Assembly (NCBI RefSeq): GCF_900129275.1
Contig: NZ_FQUX01000002.1
Location: 561,795 to 625,794, forward strand
Source of the DNA: Arenibacter palladensis
Lineage (GTDB): Bacteria; Bacteroidota; Bacteroidia; Flavobacteriales; Flavobacteriaceae
Length of the DNA stretch: 64,000 nucleotides
Direction of reading: 5' to 3'
Position 1 is the first letter of the stretch, and each line of letters starts with the position of its first letter. Under the pieces are notes generated by a model. It did not search any database and had not been told where the DNA came from. It saw nothing but the letters and a program-made list of their open reading frames with translations. The translations under genes were made by a program, and so were the position numbers. This document shows, piece after piece, positions 52,874 to 61,724 of this stretch.

Positions 52874-54073
52874 TTAAAAAATAAGAAAATTAATATCGCT
52901 GTATGAGAGGTCGAACCACTCTCCAACGGATTTATTGGTCAGAATACCATGATATAGATATAGACCGTTGCGCAGGCCCTTATCAAATCGCAAGGCATTC
53001 TCAAAACCACCATCTTCCCCAATCTTCAGTAAATAGGGGGTAAAAATATTACTAATGGAAATGGAAGCTGTTTTTGGATATCTTGAAGGTATATTGGGGA
53101 CTCCATAATGCAATACCCCATTTTTAACCTTTATTGGTTTGTCATGGGTAGTAACCTCACTAGACTCGAAACAGCCACCCATATCGATACTCACGTCGAT
53201 AATTACCGCACCTTTCTTCATTTGTTCCATCATGGTAGTACTTACAACAACGGGCGATCGGTCTTTTCCCCGGGTAGCACCAATGGCCACATCGCAACGC
53301 TTTAATGCCTTCAATAAGTTTTTGGGCTGTATGGTGGAGGTGTAAACAGTCTGTCTTAAATTGGTCTGGATACTCCGTAATTTGGTAATGGAATTGTCAA
53401 AAACCTTTACATTGGCCCCTAGTCCTATGGCCGATCTGGCCGCAAATTCACCCACAGTGCCCGCTCCTATAATGACCACCTCAACTGGGGGGACACCACT
53501 TATATTTCCAAACATAAGGCCATTACCTTTGTTTGTAGCTGCCATAATTTCCGAAGCGATCAATACCGAAGATATACCTGCTATTTCACTCAACGAACGC
53601 ACCGCCGGATATTTACCATCGTCGTCCCTAATATATTCGAAGGCAATGGCAGTAATCCGCTTTTTGGCAAGTTCCTCAAAATACTTCTTACTTTGGGTCT
53701 TGATCTGCAGGGCAGAAATGATGGTGGATTGCGGGTTGATCAACTGGATTTCCTGTAAGGTAGCAGGCTCCACCTTTAAAATTATTGGACAGGCAAAAAC
53801 TTTCTTGGTATCCCTTGTTATTTCGCCCCCGGCATTGGTATAATCCACATCGGAATAATTGGCACCATCTCCAGCTCCGGATTCAATTAGAATTCTGTGT
53901 CCATTGGCCGTTATTGCATTTACGGCGTCAGGGGTAAGGCAAATTCTCTTTTCCTGATATTGGTTTTCTTTTGGAATCCCAATAAAAAGCTCTCCTTTTT
54001 GTCTCAGGATTTCCAAAGTTTCTTCTTGGGGCAGTAATTGCTGCTTGCTAAACGGTGAGGAATGTTGGCTCAT
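52874..54073 (-). CDS. ald: Alanine dehydrogenase
   Basis: 399 residues with the AlaDh/PNT N- and C-domains: FIGIPKENQYQEKRICLTPDAV, ESGAGDGANYSD, the NAD-binding VVIIGAGTVGEFAARSA, and VIIDVSIDMGGCFESS. It interconverts alanine and pyruvate with NAD, feeding alanine nitrogen and carbon into metabolism. The N-terminus carries about 25 extra residues before the first strand. A CCGATA/TATCGG palindrome lies 26-39 bases upstream of the start. Confidence 0.92.
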   Translation of the reverse strand: MSQHSSPFSKQQLLPQEETLEILRQKGELFIGIPKENQYQEKRICLTPDAVNAITANGHRILIESGAGDGANYSDVDYTNAGGEITRDTKKVFACPIILKVEPATLQEIQLINPQSTIISALQIKTQSKKYFEELAKKRITAIAFEYIRDDDGKYPAVRSLSEIAGISSVLIASEIMAATNKGNGLMFGNISGVPPVEVVIIGAGTVGEFAARSAIGLGANVKVFDNSITKLRSIQTNLRQTVYTSTIQPKNLLKALKRCDVAIGATRGKDRSPVVVSTTMMEQMKKGAVIIDVSIDMGGCFESSEVTTHDKPIKVKNGVLHYGVPNIPSRYPKTASISISNIFTPYLLKIGEDGGFENALRFDKGLRNGLYLYHGILTNKSVGEWFDLSYSDINFLIF

Positions 54074-54098
54074 ATGCTGTAAATCTGTCGGATATATA

Positions 54099-54112
54099 CC
54101 GATATGTATCGG
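54099..54112. promoter_or_regulatory. Palindrome upstream of alanine dehydrogenase
   Basis: CCGATA (54099-54104) and TATCGG (54107-54112) with a 2-base spacer, in the 57-base gap before ald. Size and location fit an operator; the regulator is unknown. Confidence 0.4.
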
Positions 54113-54130
54113 AACTATCCAAAATCAAAA

Positions 54131-54688
54131 TTACAATAATTTTTCTTTTGCCATTTCGTCTTTTTGAAGTCGCTCTTTTTCTTTAAGTTCTTTTTCCTTG
54201 TAGGCCTTTAATTCGCGGTCCATTGCCTCCAAATCAATGCCAAGAACATGCTTGTCGAACAATTTTAAGCGAATAAAATAAACAAAGGGTATTACCACTA
54301 TCATAATAGGCAACAACCAAAATATTTCGACCTCATCTATAAACCGATCTTCGTAAATTAAAGAAACAACCTGAAAGACGTACATGGCTATCGGAATTAA
54401 CAACACGTGATACCACCAGTGCTTACAGGTAAAGAACCATAATATCAAGAGCACCAAGGGCACAAATTTGGCCATAAACAGCCACATGACGGTAATTATA
54501 CTTAACTGATATTTACTTTCATAGGTATAAAAATAGAGGTCCAATGTACTTCCGGAAGGGAAGAACTTGTAAGAGTAAAATATTAAGGGCGTCAAGGCAA
54601 TGATGACCGCTACAATACTTCCTATGAGAAGACTTCTCGACTTCTTTGTTTTGTTGCTTTGGTCGAGTTTGCGGAACGGTTTGAACAT
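54131..54688 (-). CDS. Membrane protein of unknown function
   Basis: I use ATG 54688 (185 residues); a longer frame to 54760 would run through the terminator hairpin at 54734-54760. The protein has a basic N-terminus (KPFRKLDQSNKTKK), four transmembrane helices (about 20-40, 65-90, 95-115, 125-145) and a charged helical tail rich in Lys and Glu (YKEKELKEKERLQKDE), probably a coiled coil in the cytosol. No family recognised. Confidence 0.72.
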   Translation of the reverse strand: MFKPFRKLDQSNKTKKSRSLLIGSIVAVIIALTPLIFYSYKFFPSGSTLDLYFYTYESKYQLSIITVMWLFMAKFVPLVLLILWFFTCKHWWYHVLLIPIAMYVFQVVSLIYEDRFIDEVEIFWLLPIMIVVIPFVYFIRLKLFDKHVLGIDLEAMDRELKAYKEKELKEKERLQKDEMAKEKLL

Positions 54689-54726
54689 ATTGGTCAAGTG
54701 GGTAATTGTTTTACTCCTATTATAAC

Positions 54727-54760
54727 AAAAAAAATGGGCTTCTAGTATATAGAAGCCCAT
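54727..54760 (-). terminator. Terminator after the 62-residue lipoprotein gene
   Basis: A 10-bp stem ATGGGCTTCT (54734-54743) / AGAAGCCCAT (54751-54760) with a 7-base loop is followed on the minus strand by a run of seven T. Confidence 0.82.
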
Positions 54761-54780
54761 CTAAATATGAAAAGTATGCC

Positions 54781-54969
54781 TTAACCGTTCTTAGGCACTT
54801 TTACCTTTAAAATGTCTATACCATTCGCCGGTACCTTAATTTTTAATATATCAATATTTTGCTCATATAATGAATCGTCTTCAGCAGCAGTGTTAGGGGT
54901 ACAGGAGATACTCATTAATGAAATACATGCCGCAAGAGCAAAGCCTAGGGTAACTTTTTTGATGTTCAT
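54781..54969 (-). CDS. 62-residue lipoprotein with a duplicated 12-residue C-terminal repeat
   Basis: A lipoprotein-type signal ends at about Cys23 (LMSISC). After a 15-residue linker the whole remainder is two tandem copies of a 12-residue unit: IDILKIKVPANG (39-50) and IDILKVKVPKNG (51-62), the last residue being the C-terminus. It has its own TAnnTTTG promoter (55011-55018) and strong terminator, so it is a small independent gene and probably well expressed. No named family recognised. Confidence 0.75.
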   Translation of the reverse strand: MNIKKVTLGFALAACISLMSISCTPNTAAEDDSLYEQNIDILKIKVPANGIDILKVKVPKNG

Positions 54970-55010
54970 GGTTTTTTAAATTTAAGTTCGATAAAGGGTT
55001 TATGTAAAAA

Positions 55011-55018
55011 CAAAAATA
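55011..55018 (-). promoter_or_regulatory. -7 element TATTTTTG of the small lipoprotein gene
   Basis: TATTTTTG on the minus strand matches TAnnTTTG, 41 bases before the ATG at 54969, giving a leader of about 35 bases. Confidence 0.6.
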
Positions 55019-55178
55019 TTAAAAAAAACCACATAACATGTATTACATCGATAAAATTATACATTTCATCGGAAAAATATAACCTGCCGCTTAGCCCTGA
55101 TATTCAGCTGGGCCAACATAATTTCTGAAATTTACCATGGCCCAATTCCTAGATTGTAAAAATGAAACCAAATAGCAA

Positions 55179-55589
55179 CTACATCATTGAAAGCTGCCGG
55201 GTTTTTTCATCCAAAATTTCTATTCTAATTTCGGCTCTGTCAGGCGGAAGTAATCCTTCTATTTTTTCTGGCCATTCCATAAAAATCCATGTATCGCTAC
55301 TTAGGTATTCTTCCATGCCAAGATCCCAGGCTTCCGATTCATCATTTAAACGGTAAAAGTCAAAATGATACCCCAGCAACTCCCCATTCTCTCTATGATA
55401 TTCGTTTACAATACCAAAAGTTGGACTGCCTGTAGAGCCACTACCTTTCAACTCTTTTACCAAAGCTTTTATTAGGGTAGTCTTTCCGGCCCCCATCTCC
55501 CCATAAAAGCATAGCGTTTTATTAGGGACTTTAGCAATCAGCTGTTGGGCCACGTCGGAAATTTGGGAAATAGTATAGGAAATAGTCAT
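55179..55589 (-). CDS. tsaE: tRNA threonylcarbamoyladenosine biosynthesis ATPase TsaE
   Basis: 136 residues. P-loop GEMGAGKTT (residues 30-38), STGSPTFGIVNEY, YHFDFYRLND and IFMEWPEKIEGLLP are TsaE signatures. It drives the TsaB-TsaC-TsaD complex that makes t6A37 in ANN-decoding tRNAs. It is downstream of porX on the same strand with an 83-base gap. Confidence 0.95.
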   Translation of the reverse strand: MTISYTISQISDVAQQLIAKVPNKTLCFYGEMGAGKTTLIKALVKELKGSGSTGSPTFGIVNEYHRENGELLGYHFDFYRLNDESEAWDLGMEEYLSSDTWIFMEWPEKIEGLLPPDRAEIRIEILDEKTRQLSMM

Positions 55590-55672
55590 TTTAAAACATT
55601 AAAATTTGCGCAAGTTAAATCCTATTCCCCATTTATTAAAATACAAATTTCATTAATGCCATAATACTACGA

Positions 55673-57217
55673 TCACCTTGGTTCCAAAACGACAAAGGGA
55701 ATTATCATTTCCTCCATGGAAACCCCGCCATGCTGATAGGTATTCCTATAATAACTAACATAGTGATTGTAATTATTGGGATAGGCAAAGAACAGATCAT
55801 TTTTGGCAAATATGTAAGAACTGCTCACATTAATATTGGGCAAGAATATTTTCTTAGGATCTTTTGCTTCCAACACATCCTTTTCTTCATAGGTTAGGCT
55901 GCGTCCAGTCTTGTAACGAAGGTTTAAACTTGTTTCCTTATCACCAATTACCTTGGAAGGCTGTTTTACATTAATAGTACCATGATCTGTAGTAATGATC
56001 AATTTTAGACCTAGACCCTGTGCCTGCTGTATTATTTCCAGTAAAGGAGAGTTTTTAAACCAACTCTGTGTTAAGGAACGGTAAGCTTTATCGTTAGCGG
56101 CCAATTCCTTCACAACATCCATTTCTGTTTTGGAATGCGAAAGCATATCCACAAAGTTGTAAACTATAACCGTAAGGTCGTTTTCCTTCTGGGACCTAAA
56201 ATTTTGGGAAAGGTGCTTCCCCTGTTTCAAACTGCTTATTTTATGGTATTCCCACTTCAATTCCAGTCCCAAACGCTTTATTTGTGCTTCAAGAAACTCC
56301 GCTTCAAAAAGATTCTTGCCCCCTTCCTCTGTATCATTTCTCCACCATTGCGGGTATTTTTTTTCCATATCCAATGGCGTAAGCCCAGAGAATATAGCAT
56401 TCCTTGCATACTGGGTGGCCGTGGGCAAAATACTGAAATACGGAACTTCCTTACGTTTCCTATAGAAAGAGTTTAAGGTATCTTCAAAAGCCAACCACTG
56501 ATCATATCTTAAATTGTCTATGACCACCAATAATGTTTTGTTATCCTTCAATTCTGGTTTAACCAACTGTCCAAAGAGGGTGTGGGACATTATGGGACCA
56601 TCCTTATCATTAAACCAACTGGGATAATTTTTTTCCACAAATTTTCCAAACTGTTGGTTCGCCTCTGTTTTCTGGGACTCCAGTATTTCGAACATTCCGG
56701 AATCTTCTATTTCCTCCAATCGCAATTCCCAGGAAATAAGTTTTTTATATAGTTCTGCCCATTCTTCATGGCTATTCACCATAGCCAATTCCATGGCAAT
56801 TTTCCGGAATTCCTGTTGATAGTTGGCCGTGGTCTTTTCCGAGACCAATCGGGAATGGTCCAGATTCTTTTTAAGGGACAACAGAATTTGATTGGGGTTT
56901 ACCGGCTTAATTAAATAATCCGCTATTTTAGAACCAATGGCCTCCTCCATAATCAATTCCTCTTCACTTTTGGTTATCATAACCACTGGAAGGGAATTAT
57001 TGATCACCTTTATTTCGTTCAATGTCTCCAAGCCGGAAATACCGGGCATGTTTTCATCCAAAAAAACAATATCGACATGTGTTTCCTTTAATTCATCCAA
57101 AGCCTCCCGACCACTTAGACAAGTTATAACTTTATAATTCTTGCCCTCTAAAAATAAGATGTGGGGTTTTAATAAATCTATTTCATCATCTACCCAAAGT
57201 ATTGTAATCTTGTTCAT
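55673..57217 (-). CDS. porX: PorX-type response regulator with PglZ domain
   Basis: 514 residues. The receiver domain has Asp10/Asp11, phosphoacceptor Asp54 (VFLDENMPG), Thr82 and Lys104 (LIKPVNP). A helical linker (about 125-200) leads to a PglZ/alkaline-phosphatase-superfamily domain (LLVVIDNLRYDQW, FSILPTATQYARNAIFSGL, LIITTDHGTINV). PorX with sensor PorY controls type IX secretion and gliding; its PglZ domain has been reported to cut cyclic oligonucleotides. A porY gene is not in the window. It diverges from the HD gene by 37 bases. Confidence 0.93.
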   Translation of the reverse strand: MNKITILWVDDEIDLLKPHILFLEGKNYKVITCLSGREALDELKETHVDIVFLDENMPGISGLETLNEIKVINNSLPVVMITKSEEELIMEEAIGSKIADYLIKPVNPNQILLSLKKNLDHSRLVSEKTTANYQQEFRKIAMELAMVNSHEEWAELYKKLISWELRLEEIEDSGMFEILESQKTEANQQFGKFVEKNYPSWFNDKDGPIMSHTLFGQLVKPELKDNKTLLVVIDNLRYDQWLAFEDTLNSFYRKRKEVPYFSILPTATQYARNAIFSGLTPLDMEKKYPQWWRNDTEEGGKNLFEAEFLEAQIKRLGLELKWEYHKISSLKQGKHLSQNFRSQKENDLTVIVYNFVDMLSHSKTEMDVVKELAANDKAYRSLTQSWFKNSPLLEIIQQAQGLGLKLIITTDHGTINVKQPSKVIGDKETSLNLRYKTGRSLTYEEKDVLEAKDPKKIFLPNINVSSSYIFAKNDLFFAYPNNYNHYVSYYRNTYQHGGVSMEEMIIPFVVLEPR

Positions 57218-57225
57218 TTAGTCCT

Positions 57226-57233
57226 TATATTTG
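57226..57233 (+). promoter_or_regulatory. -7 element TATATTTG of the HD-domain gene
   Basis: TATATTTG matches TAnnTTTG in the 37-base gap between porX and the HD gene, 22 bases before its TTG start. Confidence 0.6.
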
Positions 57234-57254
57234 CCTGCGTAAAGAATTCTGGTT

Positions 57255-58484
57255 TTGATAAAATCAAATAAGCTCAAAATTTTCAATGATCCAATTTACG
57301 GATTTATGGGAATACCCAATGCACTAATCTTTAATCTAATTGCTGAACCCTATTTTCAGCGGTTAAGGAGAATCTCCCAAATGGGGTTGTCCTATCTGGT
57401 TTATCCAGGGGCACATCATACCCGTTTCCACCATGCTCTGGGCAGTATGCACTTAATGCAACAGGCCATTCAGGTCCTAAGGTTCAAGTCCATCGAAATT
57501 ACAAAGGAAGAGGAGGACGGACTCCTATGCGCCATATTATTACATGATATTGGACACGGCCCTTTTTCCCACGCCATGGAACACAGTATAGTGGAAGGGG
57601 TAAATCATGAACATATATCCCTATTGTTCATGGAAGCCCTAAATGAAAAATATAAAGGAAAGTTGAGCACGGCCATTGCCATTTTTAAAGGGCAATATCC
57701 CAAGAAGTTTTTAAACCAATTGGTCTCCAGTCAACTGGATATGGACAGGATGGATTATTTAAAGAGGGATAGTTTCTACACTGGGGTGGCGGAAGGAAAT
57801 ATAAATTCCGAAAGGCTCCTTACCATGTTGAATGTTCTAAATGGCGAATTGGTGATAGAGGAAAAGGGAATATACTCGGTTGAAAAATTCCTAATGGCAA
57901 GGCGGTTTATGTACTGGCAGGTTTATTTGCACAAAACCGGATTGGTAGCCGAACAGCTTTTGATAAAAATATTGCAAAGGGCCAAGGAATTGTTGGGCAA
58001 GGGTGAAAACGTTCCATTTAACGGTGCCCTTAAATTCTTTATGGAAAACAAAATTCCGAAAGAAGAATTTTCCCAGGATAAGTTGGATTTGTTTGCCCAA
58101 TTGGATGATGTAGATATTTTGTGGGCCATTAAAAGCTGGCAGGATCATGACGATTTTGTATTGTCAAAACTATGTAAGATGATCATTAACCGTAGGTTGT
58201 TACACGTAAAACTAAAGAATAAACCTATTAACGAAGCTAAACTGAACAAACACTTTTTAAGTTTCAAAAACGAACATCAATTAACAGATGAAGAAACGGC
58301 CTATTTTGTGTTTTCAGGAAAAATTGAAAACCAGGCCTACAACTCCAAAAGTCAGAATATAAACATTCTGCGGAGTAACGGTAGAACTACGGATGTAGCC
58401 AAGGCCTCAGATCAACAATATTTGAAAACGCTTTCCAAGACCGTTACCAAATATTATATGTGCTATCCTAAAGTTTCCGTTTAA
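57255..58484 (+). CDS. HD-domain phosphohydrolase (dNTPase-like)
   Basis: 409 residues. The start is TTG 57255: the segment KLKIFNDPIYGFM before the first ATG is part of the conserved N-terminus. The HD motif and ligands are HTRFHHALGSMHLM and ILLHDIGHGPFSHAMEH, with LDMDRMDYLKRDSFYTGVAEG later on. The family is related to SAMHD1/dGTPase proteins and may hydrolyse dNTPs or (oligo)nucleotides. Its substrate is unknown. It lies head to head with porX. Confidence 0.9.
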   Translation: MIKSNKLKIFNDPIYGFMGIPNALIFNLIAEPYFQRLRRISQMGLSYLVYPGAHHTRFHHALGSMHLMQQAIQVLRFKSIEITKEEEDGLLCAILLHDIGHGPFSHAMEHSIVEGVNHEHISLLFMEALNEKYKGKLSTAIAIFKGQYPKKFLNQLVSSQLDMDRMDYLKRDSFYTGVAEGNINSERLLTMLNVLNGELVIEEKGIYSVEKFLMARRFMYWQVYLHKTGLVAEQLLIKILQRAKELLGKGENVPFNGALKFFMENKIPKEEFSQDKLDLFAQLDDVDILWAIKSWQDHDDFVLSKLCKMIINRRLLHVKLKNKPINEAKLNKHFLSFKNEHQLTDEETAYFVFSGKIENQAYNSKSQNINILRSNGRTTDVAKASDQQYLKTLSKTVTKYYMCYPKVSV

Positions 58485-58494
58485 CTATTTTTCT

Positions 58495-58502
58495 TACTTT
58501 TG
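58495..58502 (+). promoter_or_regulatory. -7 element TACTTTTG immediately before lpxD
   Basis: TACTTTTG matches TAnnTTTG and ends only five bases before the lpxD ATG, which would make the lpxD message leaderless or nearly so. Confidence 0.5.
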
Positions 58503-58507
58503 TCTCC

Positions 58508-59524
58508 ATGATATTTACAGCAAGCCAAATCGCGGGTATATTGGAAGGGGATGTGGAGGGCAATCCAGAGATAGCTGTACATAAATTGGCGAAGATAGAA
58601 GAAGGTGAAAAAGGAGCACTTACGTTTCTGGCAAACCCAAAATACACTTCGTTTATTTATACTACAAAAGCATCTGTAACCATTGTAAACAGGGACTTTG
58701 TTCCAGATCACCATTTAGAGACCACTTTGATAAAAGTGGATGATGCCTACAAATCCTTTTCCAAACTTTTGGAATATTACAACCAGGTAAAAAATAACAA
58801 AGTTGGCATTGAGGAACCCGTTTTTAGAGCGGATACCGCTACCCATGGGAAGGATTTTTATTTGGGAGCTTTTTCCTATTTGGGCAATAACGTCAAGATA
58901 GGGGACAATGTAAAAATTTATCCCAATGTCTATATAGGTGACAACGTTACCATAGGCAATAATGTGGTCATCTTTGCAGGTGCCAAAATATATTCAGAAA
59001 CACTTATTGGCAACAACTGCGTGGTGCATAGCGGAGTAGTTTTGGGAGCCGATGGCTTTGGATTTGCTCCAAGTGAAAATGGAGAATATATAACGGTACC
59101 ACAGACCGGAAACGTTATTCTTGAGGACAATGTTGACATTGGGGCGGGAACAACGATCGATCGCGCCACCTTGGGCTCTACCATTCTCAGAAAGGGCGTA
59201 AAATTGGATAATCAAATTCAGATAGCCCACAATGTTGAAATTGGGGAACATACCGTAATCGCCGCGCAGACGGGGATAGCCGGATCCACTAAAATTGGCA
59301 AGTATTGCAAGATAGGGGGGCAGGTAGGTATTGTTGGTCATATTATAATAGGGGACAGGGTAAAAATACAGGCACAGTCCGGTATTGGAAGAAATGTCAA
59401 GGACGATGAAATATTACAGGGCTCCCCGGCATTGAATTATGGGGATTACAATAAATCCTATGTACATTTTAAAAATCTGCCCAAAATAATAAATAGATTA
59501 GAACACATTGAAAAAAAGGATTGA
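58508..59524 (+). CDS. lpxD: UDP-3-O-(3-hydroxyacyl)glucosamine N-acyltransferase
   Basis: 338 residues. The N-terminal LpxD domain (FTASQIAGILEGDVEG; LTFLANPKY) is followed by a left-handed parallel beta-helix of hexapeptide repeats with the catalytic histidine in QIAHNVEIGEHTVIAAQTGIAG, and a C-terminal helical segment. It adds the second 3-hydroxyacyl chain in lipid A synthesis. It heads the lpxD, lpxC-fabZ, lpxA, efp, lpxD2 run. Confidence 0.95.
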   Translation: MIFTASQIAGILEGDVEGNPEIAVHKLAKIEEGEKGALTFLANPKYTSFIYTTKASVTIVNRDFVPDHHLETTLIKVDDAYKSFSKLLEYYNQVKNNKVGIEEPVFRADTATHGKDFYLGAFSYLGNNVKIGDNVKIYPNVYIGDNVTIGNNVVIFAGAKIYSETLIGNNCVVHSGVVLGADGFGFAPSENGEYITVPQTGNVILEDNVDIGAGTTIDRATLGSTILRKGVKLDNQIQIAHNVEIGEHTVIAAQTGIAGSTKIGKYCKIGGQVGIVGHIIIGDRVKIQAQSGIGRNVKDDEILQGSPALNYGDYNKSYVHFKNLPKIINRLEHIEKKD

Positions 59525-60927
59525 CGGTGAGTAATACAACTACAAAACAACGGACAATTGCAAAGGAAATTACACTTAAGGGTGTAGGATTGCACACAGG
59601 GGAAAATGTAACATTAAAGTTTGTTCCTGCCCCTGAAAATTTTGGTTATGCTTTTAAGCGTGTGGATCTGGAAGGTGAACCCGTAATAGAAGCCGACGCC
59701 AATTATGTAGTGAATACCCAACGGGGTACCAATTTGGAGAAACGAGGGGTAAAGATCCAAACCTCGGAACATGTTTTGGCCGCCTTGGTAGGTCTGGAAA
59801 TAGATAATGTCCTTATAGAGTTGAATGCCCCGGAACCTCCAATAATGGACGGGTCTTCCAAGTATTTCGTAGAAGCACTGGAAGAAGCAGGAATCGTAGA
59901 GCAGAATGCCTTACGGGATGAGTTTATTGTAAAAGATGTTATATCTTATAAAGATGAGGAAACCGGTAGTGAAATCACTATTATCCCATCAGACACATAT
60001 CAGGTAACTACCATGGTAGATTTTGGCACCAAAGTACTTGGTACCCAAAATGCCACCTTAGAGAGTTTGAGCGAGTTTAAATCTGAAATAGCGGATGCCA
60101 GAACATTTAGTTTCTTGCACGAACTTGAAATGTTGTTGGAAAACGGCTTGATAAAGGGTGGCGATTTAAATAATGCCATTGTTTATGTAGACAAGGAGAT
60201 TTCCGATTCAACCATGAAAAAGCTAGAAAAGGCTTTTAATAAAAAGAAATTATCGGTAAAGCCCAACGGGATTTTGGATAACCTAACACTGCACCAACCC
60301 AATGAAGCTGCCCGACATAAGTTATTGGATGTTATTGGCGATCTTGCCTTGACCGGAACAAGGATCAGAGGGAAGGTTATTGCCAATAAGCCCGGACATT
60401 TTGTGAATACACAGTTCGCTAAAAAATTGTCCAAAATCATTAAAATGGAAAAGAGGAACCATGTACCCCAATATGATTTAAACAAACCTCCATTGATGGA
60501 TATCCATCAGATTATGGACATGTTGCCACACAGACCTCCTTTCCTGCTCATAGATCGGATCCTGGAACTGTCCGACGAACATGTGGTAGGAATGAAGAAT
60601 GTGACCATGAACGAACCTTTTTTTGTAGGTCACTTCCCCGGCGCCCCGGTAATGCCCGGAGTACTTCAGGTTGAAGCAATGGCGCAAACTGGAGGCATTT
60701 TGGTTCTGAGTACTGTTCCGGACCCCGAAAATTACCTTACACTTTTCATGAAGATCGATAATGTAAAGTTTAAGCAAAAGGTTCTTCCCGGAGACACCTT
60801 AATTTTCCACTGTAGTTTAATTACACCCATAAGACGAGGTATATGTCACATGCAGGCCTATGCCTATGCCAATGGTAAATTGGTATGCGAAGCTGAAATG
60901 ATGGCTCAAATTGTTAAAAAGAAATAA
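59521..60927 (+). CDS. lpxC: LpxC deacetylase fused to FabZ 3-hydroxyacyl-ACP dehydratase
   Basis: 468 residues. Residues 1-310 are LpxC: GVGLHTGENVTLKF, QTSEHVLAALVG with its zinc His, ADARTFSFLHELE, and LTLHQPNEAARHKLLDVIGDLAL with the zinc His and Asp. Residues 320-468 are FabZ: MLPHRPPFLLIDRI, GHFPGAPVMPGVLQVEAMAQ. The fusion is characteristic of Bacteroidetes; it couples the committed lipid A step with fatty-acid dehydration. The start could be TTG 59521 (overlapping the lpxD stop) or GTG 59527. Confidence 0.96.
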   Translation: MTVSNTTTKQRTIAKEITLKGVGLHTGENVTLKFVPAPENFGYAFKRVDLEGEPVIEADANYVVNTQRGTNLEKRGVKIQTSEHVLAALVGLEIDNVLIELNAPEPPIMDGSSKYFVEALEEAGIVEQNALRDEFIVKDVISYKDEETGSEITIIPSDTYQVTTMVDFGTKVLGTQNATLESLSEFKSEIADARTFSFLHELEMLLENGLIKGGDLNNAIVYVDKEISDSTMKKLEKAFNKKKLSVKPNGILDNLTLHQPNEAARHKLLDVIGDLALTGTRIRGKVIANKPGHFVNTQFAKKLSKIIKMEKRNHVPQYDLNKPPLMDIHQIMDMLPHRPPFLLIDRILELSDEHVVGMKNVTMNEPFFVGHFPGAPVMPGVLQVEAMAQTGGILVLSTVPDPENYLTLFMKIDNVKFKQKVLPGDTLIFHCSLITPIRRGICHMQAYAYANGKLVCEAEMMAQIVKKK

Positions 60928-60932
60928 GAAGG

Positions 60933-61718
60933 ATGAATCAACCACTGGCTTACATTCACCCTGGAGCTAAAATTTCCAAAAATGTTGTAGTAGAACCATT
61001 TACAACCATTCACAATAACGTAGTAATTGGGGATGGCACATGGATTGGTTCCAATGTTACCATAATGGAAGGGGCACGAATTGGAAAAAACTGTAATATT
61101 TTCCCTGGCGCCGTCATATCTGCACCACCACAGGATTTAAAGTATGAAGGCGAAGACACCACGGTCATAATCGGCAACAACACCACTATAAGGGAATGTG
61201 CCACCATACACAAGGGCACTTCCGATAGGATGAAAACGGTTATTGGCGATAATTGTCTAATAATGGCCTATTGCCATGTTGCGCATGATTGTCTGGTAGG
61301 CAACAATTGTATTTTTTCCAACAATTCCACCTTGGCCGGACATGTAACCATTGGGGATAATGTAATATTGGCCGGCTTGGTGGCCGTACATCAATTTGTA
61401 TCCATTGGTCGCCACGCCTTTGTAACGGGCGGTTCCTTGGTGAGAAAGGATGTGCCTCCTTTTGTAAAAGCAGCAAGGGAACCCTTATCTTACGTCGGTA
61501 TCAATTCCGTGGGACTAAGAAGACGAAACTTTGAGTCCGATAAAATTCGGGAGATACAGAACATTTACCGAATACTATATCAAAAGAATTACAACAATAC
61601 CCAAGCTGTTCAAATTATAGAGGCAGAAATGGAGGCTACTCCGGAAAGGGATGAAATTTTACAATTTATAAGGGATTCCCAAAGAGGAATCATGAAAGGT
61701 TATTTCAGTACTAATTAG
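60933..61718 (+). CDS. lpxA: UDP-N-acetylglucosamine acyltransferase
   Basis: 261 residues: hexapeptide-repeat beta-helix (VVIGDGTWIGSNVTIMEGARIG), the catalytic histidine region NCLIMAYCHVAHDCLVGNN, and the C-terminal helical domain (GLRRRNFESDKIREIQNIYRILY). It makes the first acylation of lipid A. It follows lpxC-fabZ after 5 bases. Confidence 0.96.
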   Translation: MNQPLAYIHPGAKISKNVVVEPFTTIHNNVVIGDGTWIGSNVTIMEGARIGKNCNIFPGAVISAPPQDLKYEGEDTTVIIGNNTTIRECATIHKGTSDRMKTVIGDNCLIMAYCHVAHDCLVGNNCIFSNNSTLAGHVTIGDNVILAGLVAVHQFVSIGRHAFVTGGSLVRKDVPPFVKAAREPLSYVGINSVGLRRRNFESDKIREIQNIYRILYQKNYNNTQAVQIIEAEMEATPERDEILQFIRDSQRGIMKGYFSTN

Positions 61719-61724
61719 AATTTT

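Noticed and set aside
53361-53843. 160-codon plus-strand ORF inside ald
   Set aside because: It lies wholly opposite a clear alanine dehydrogenase and has no family features; it is a codon-bias shadow.
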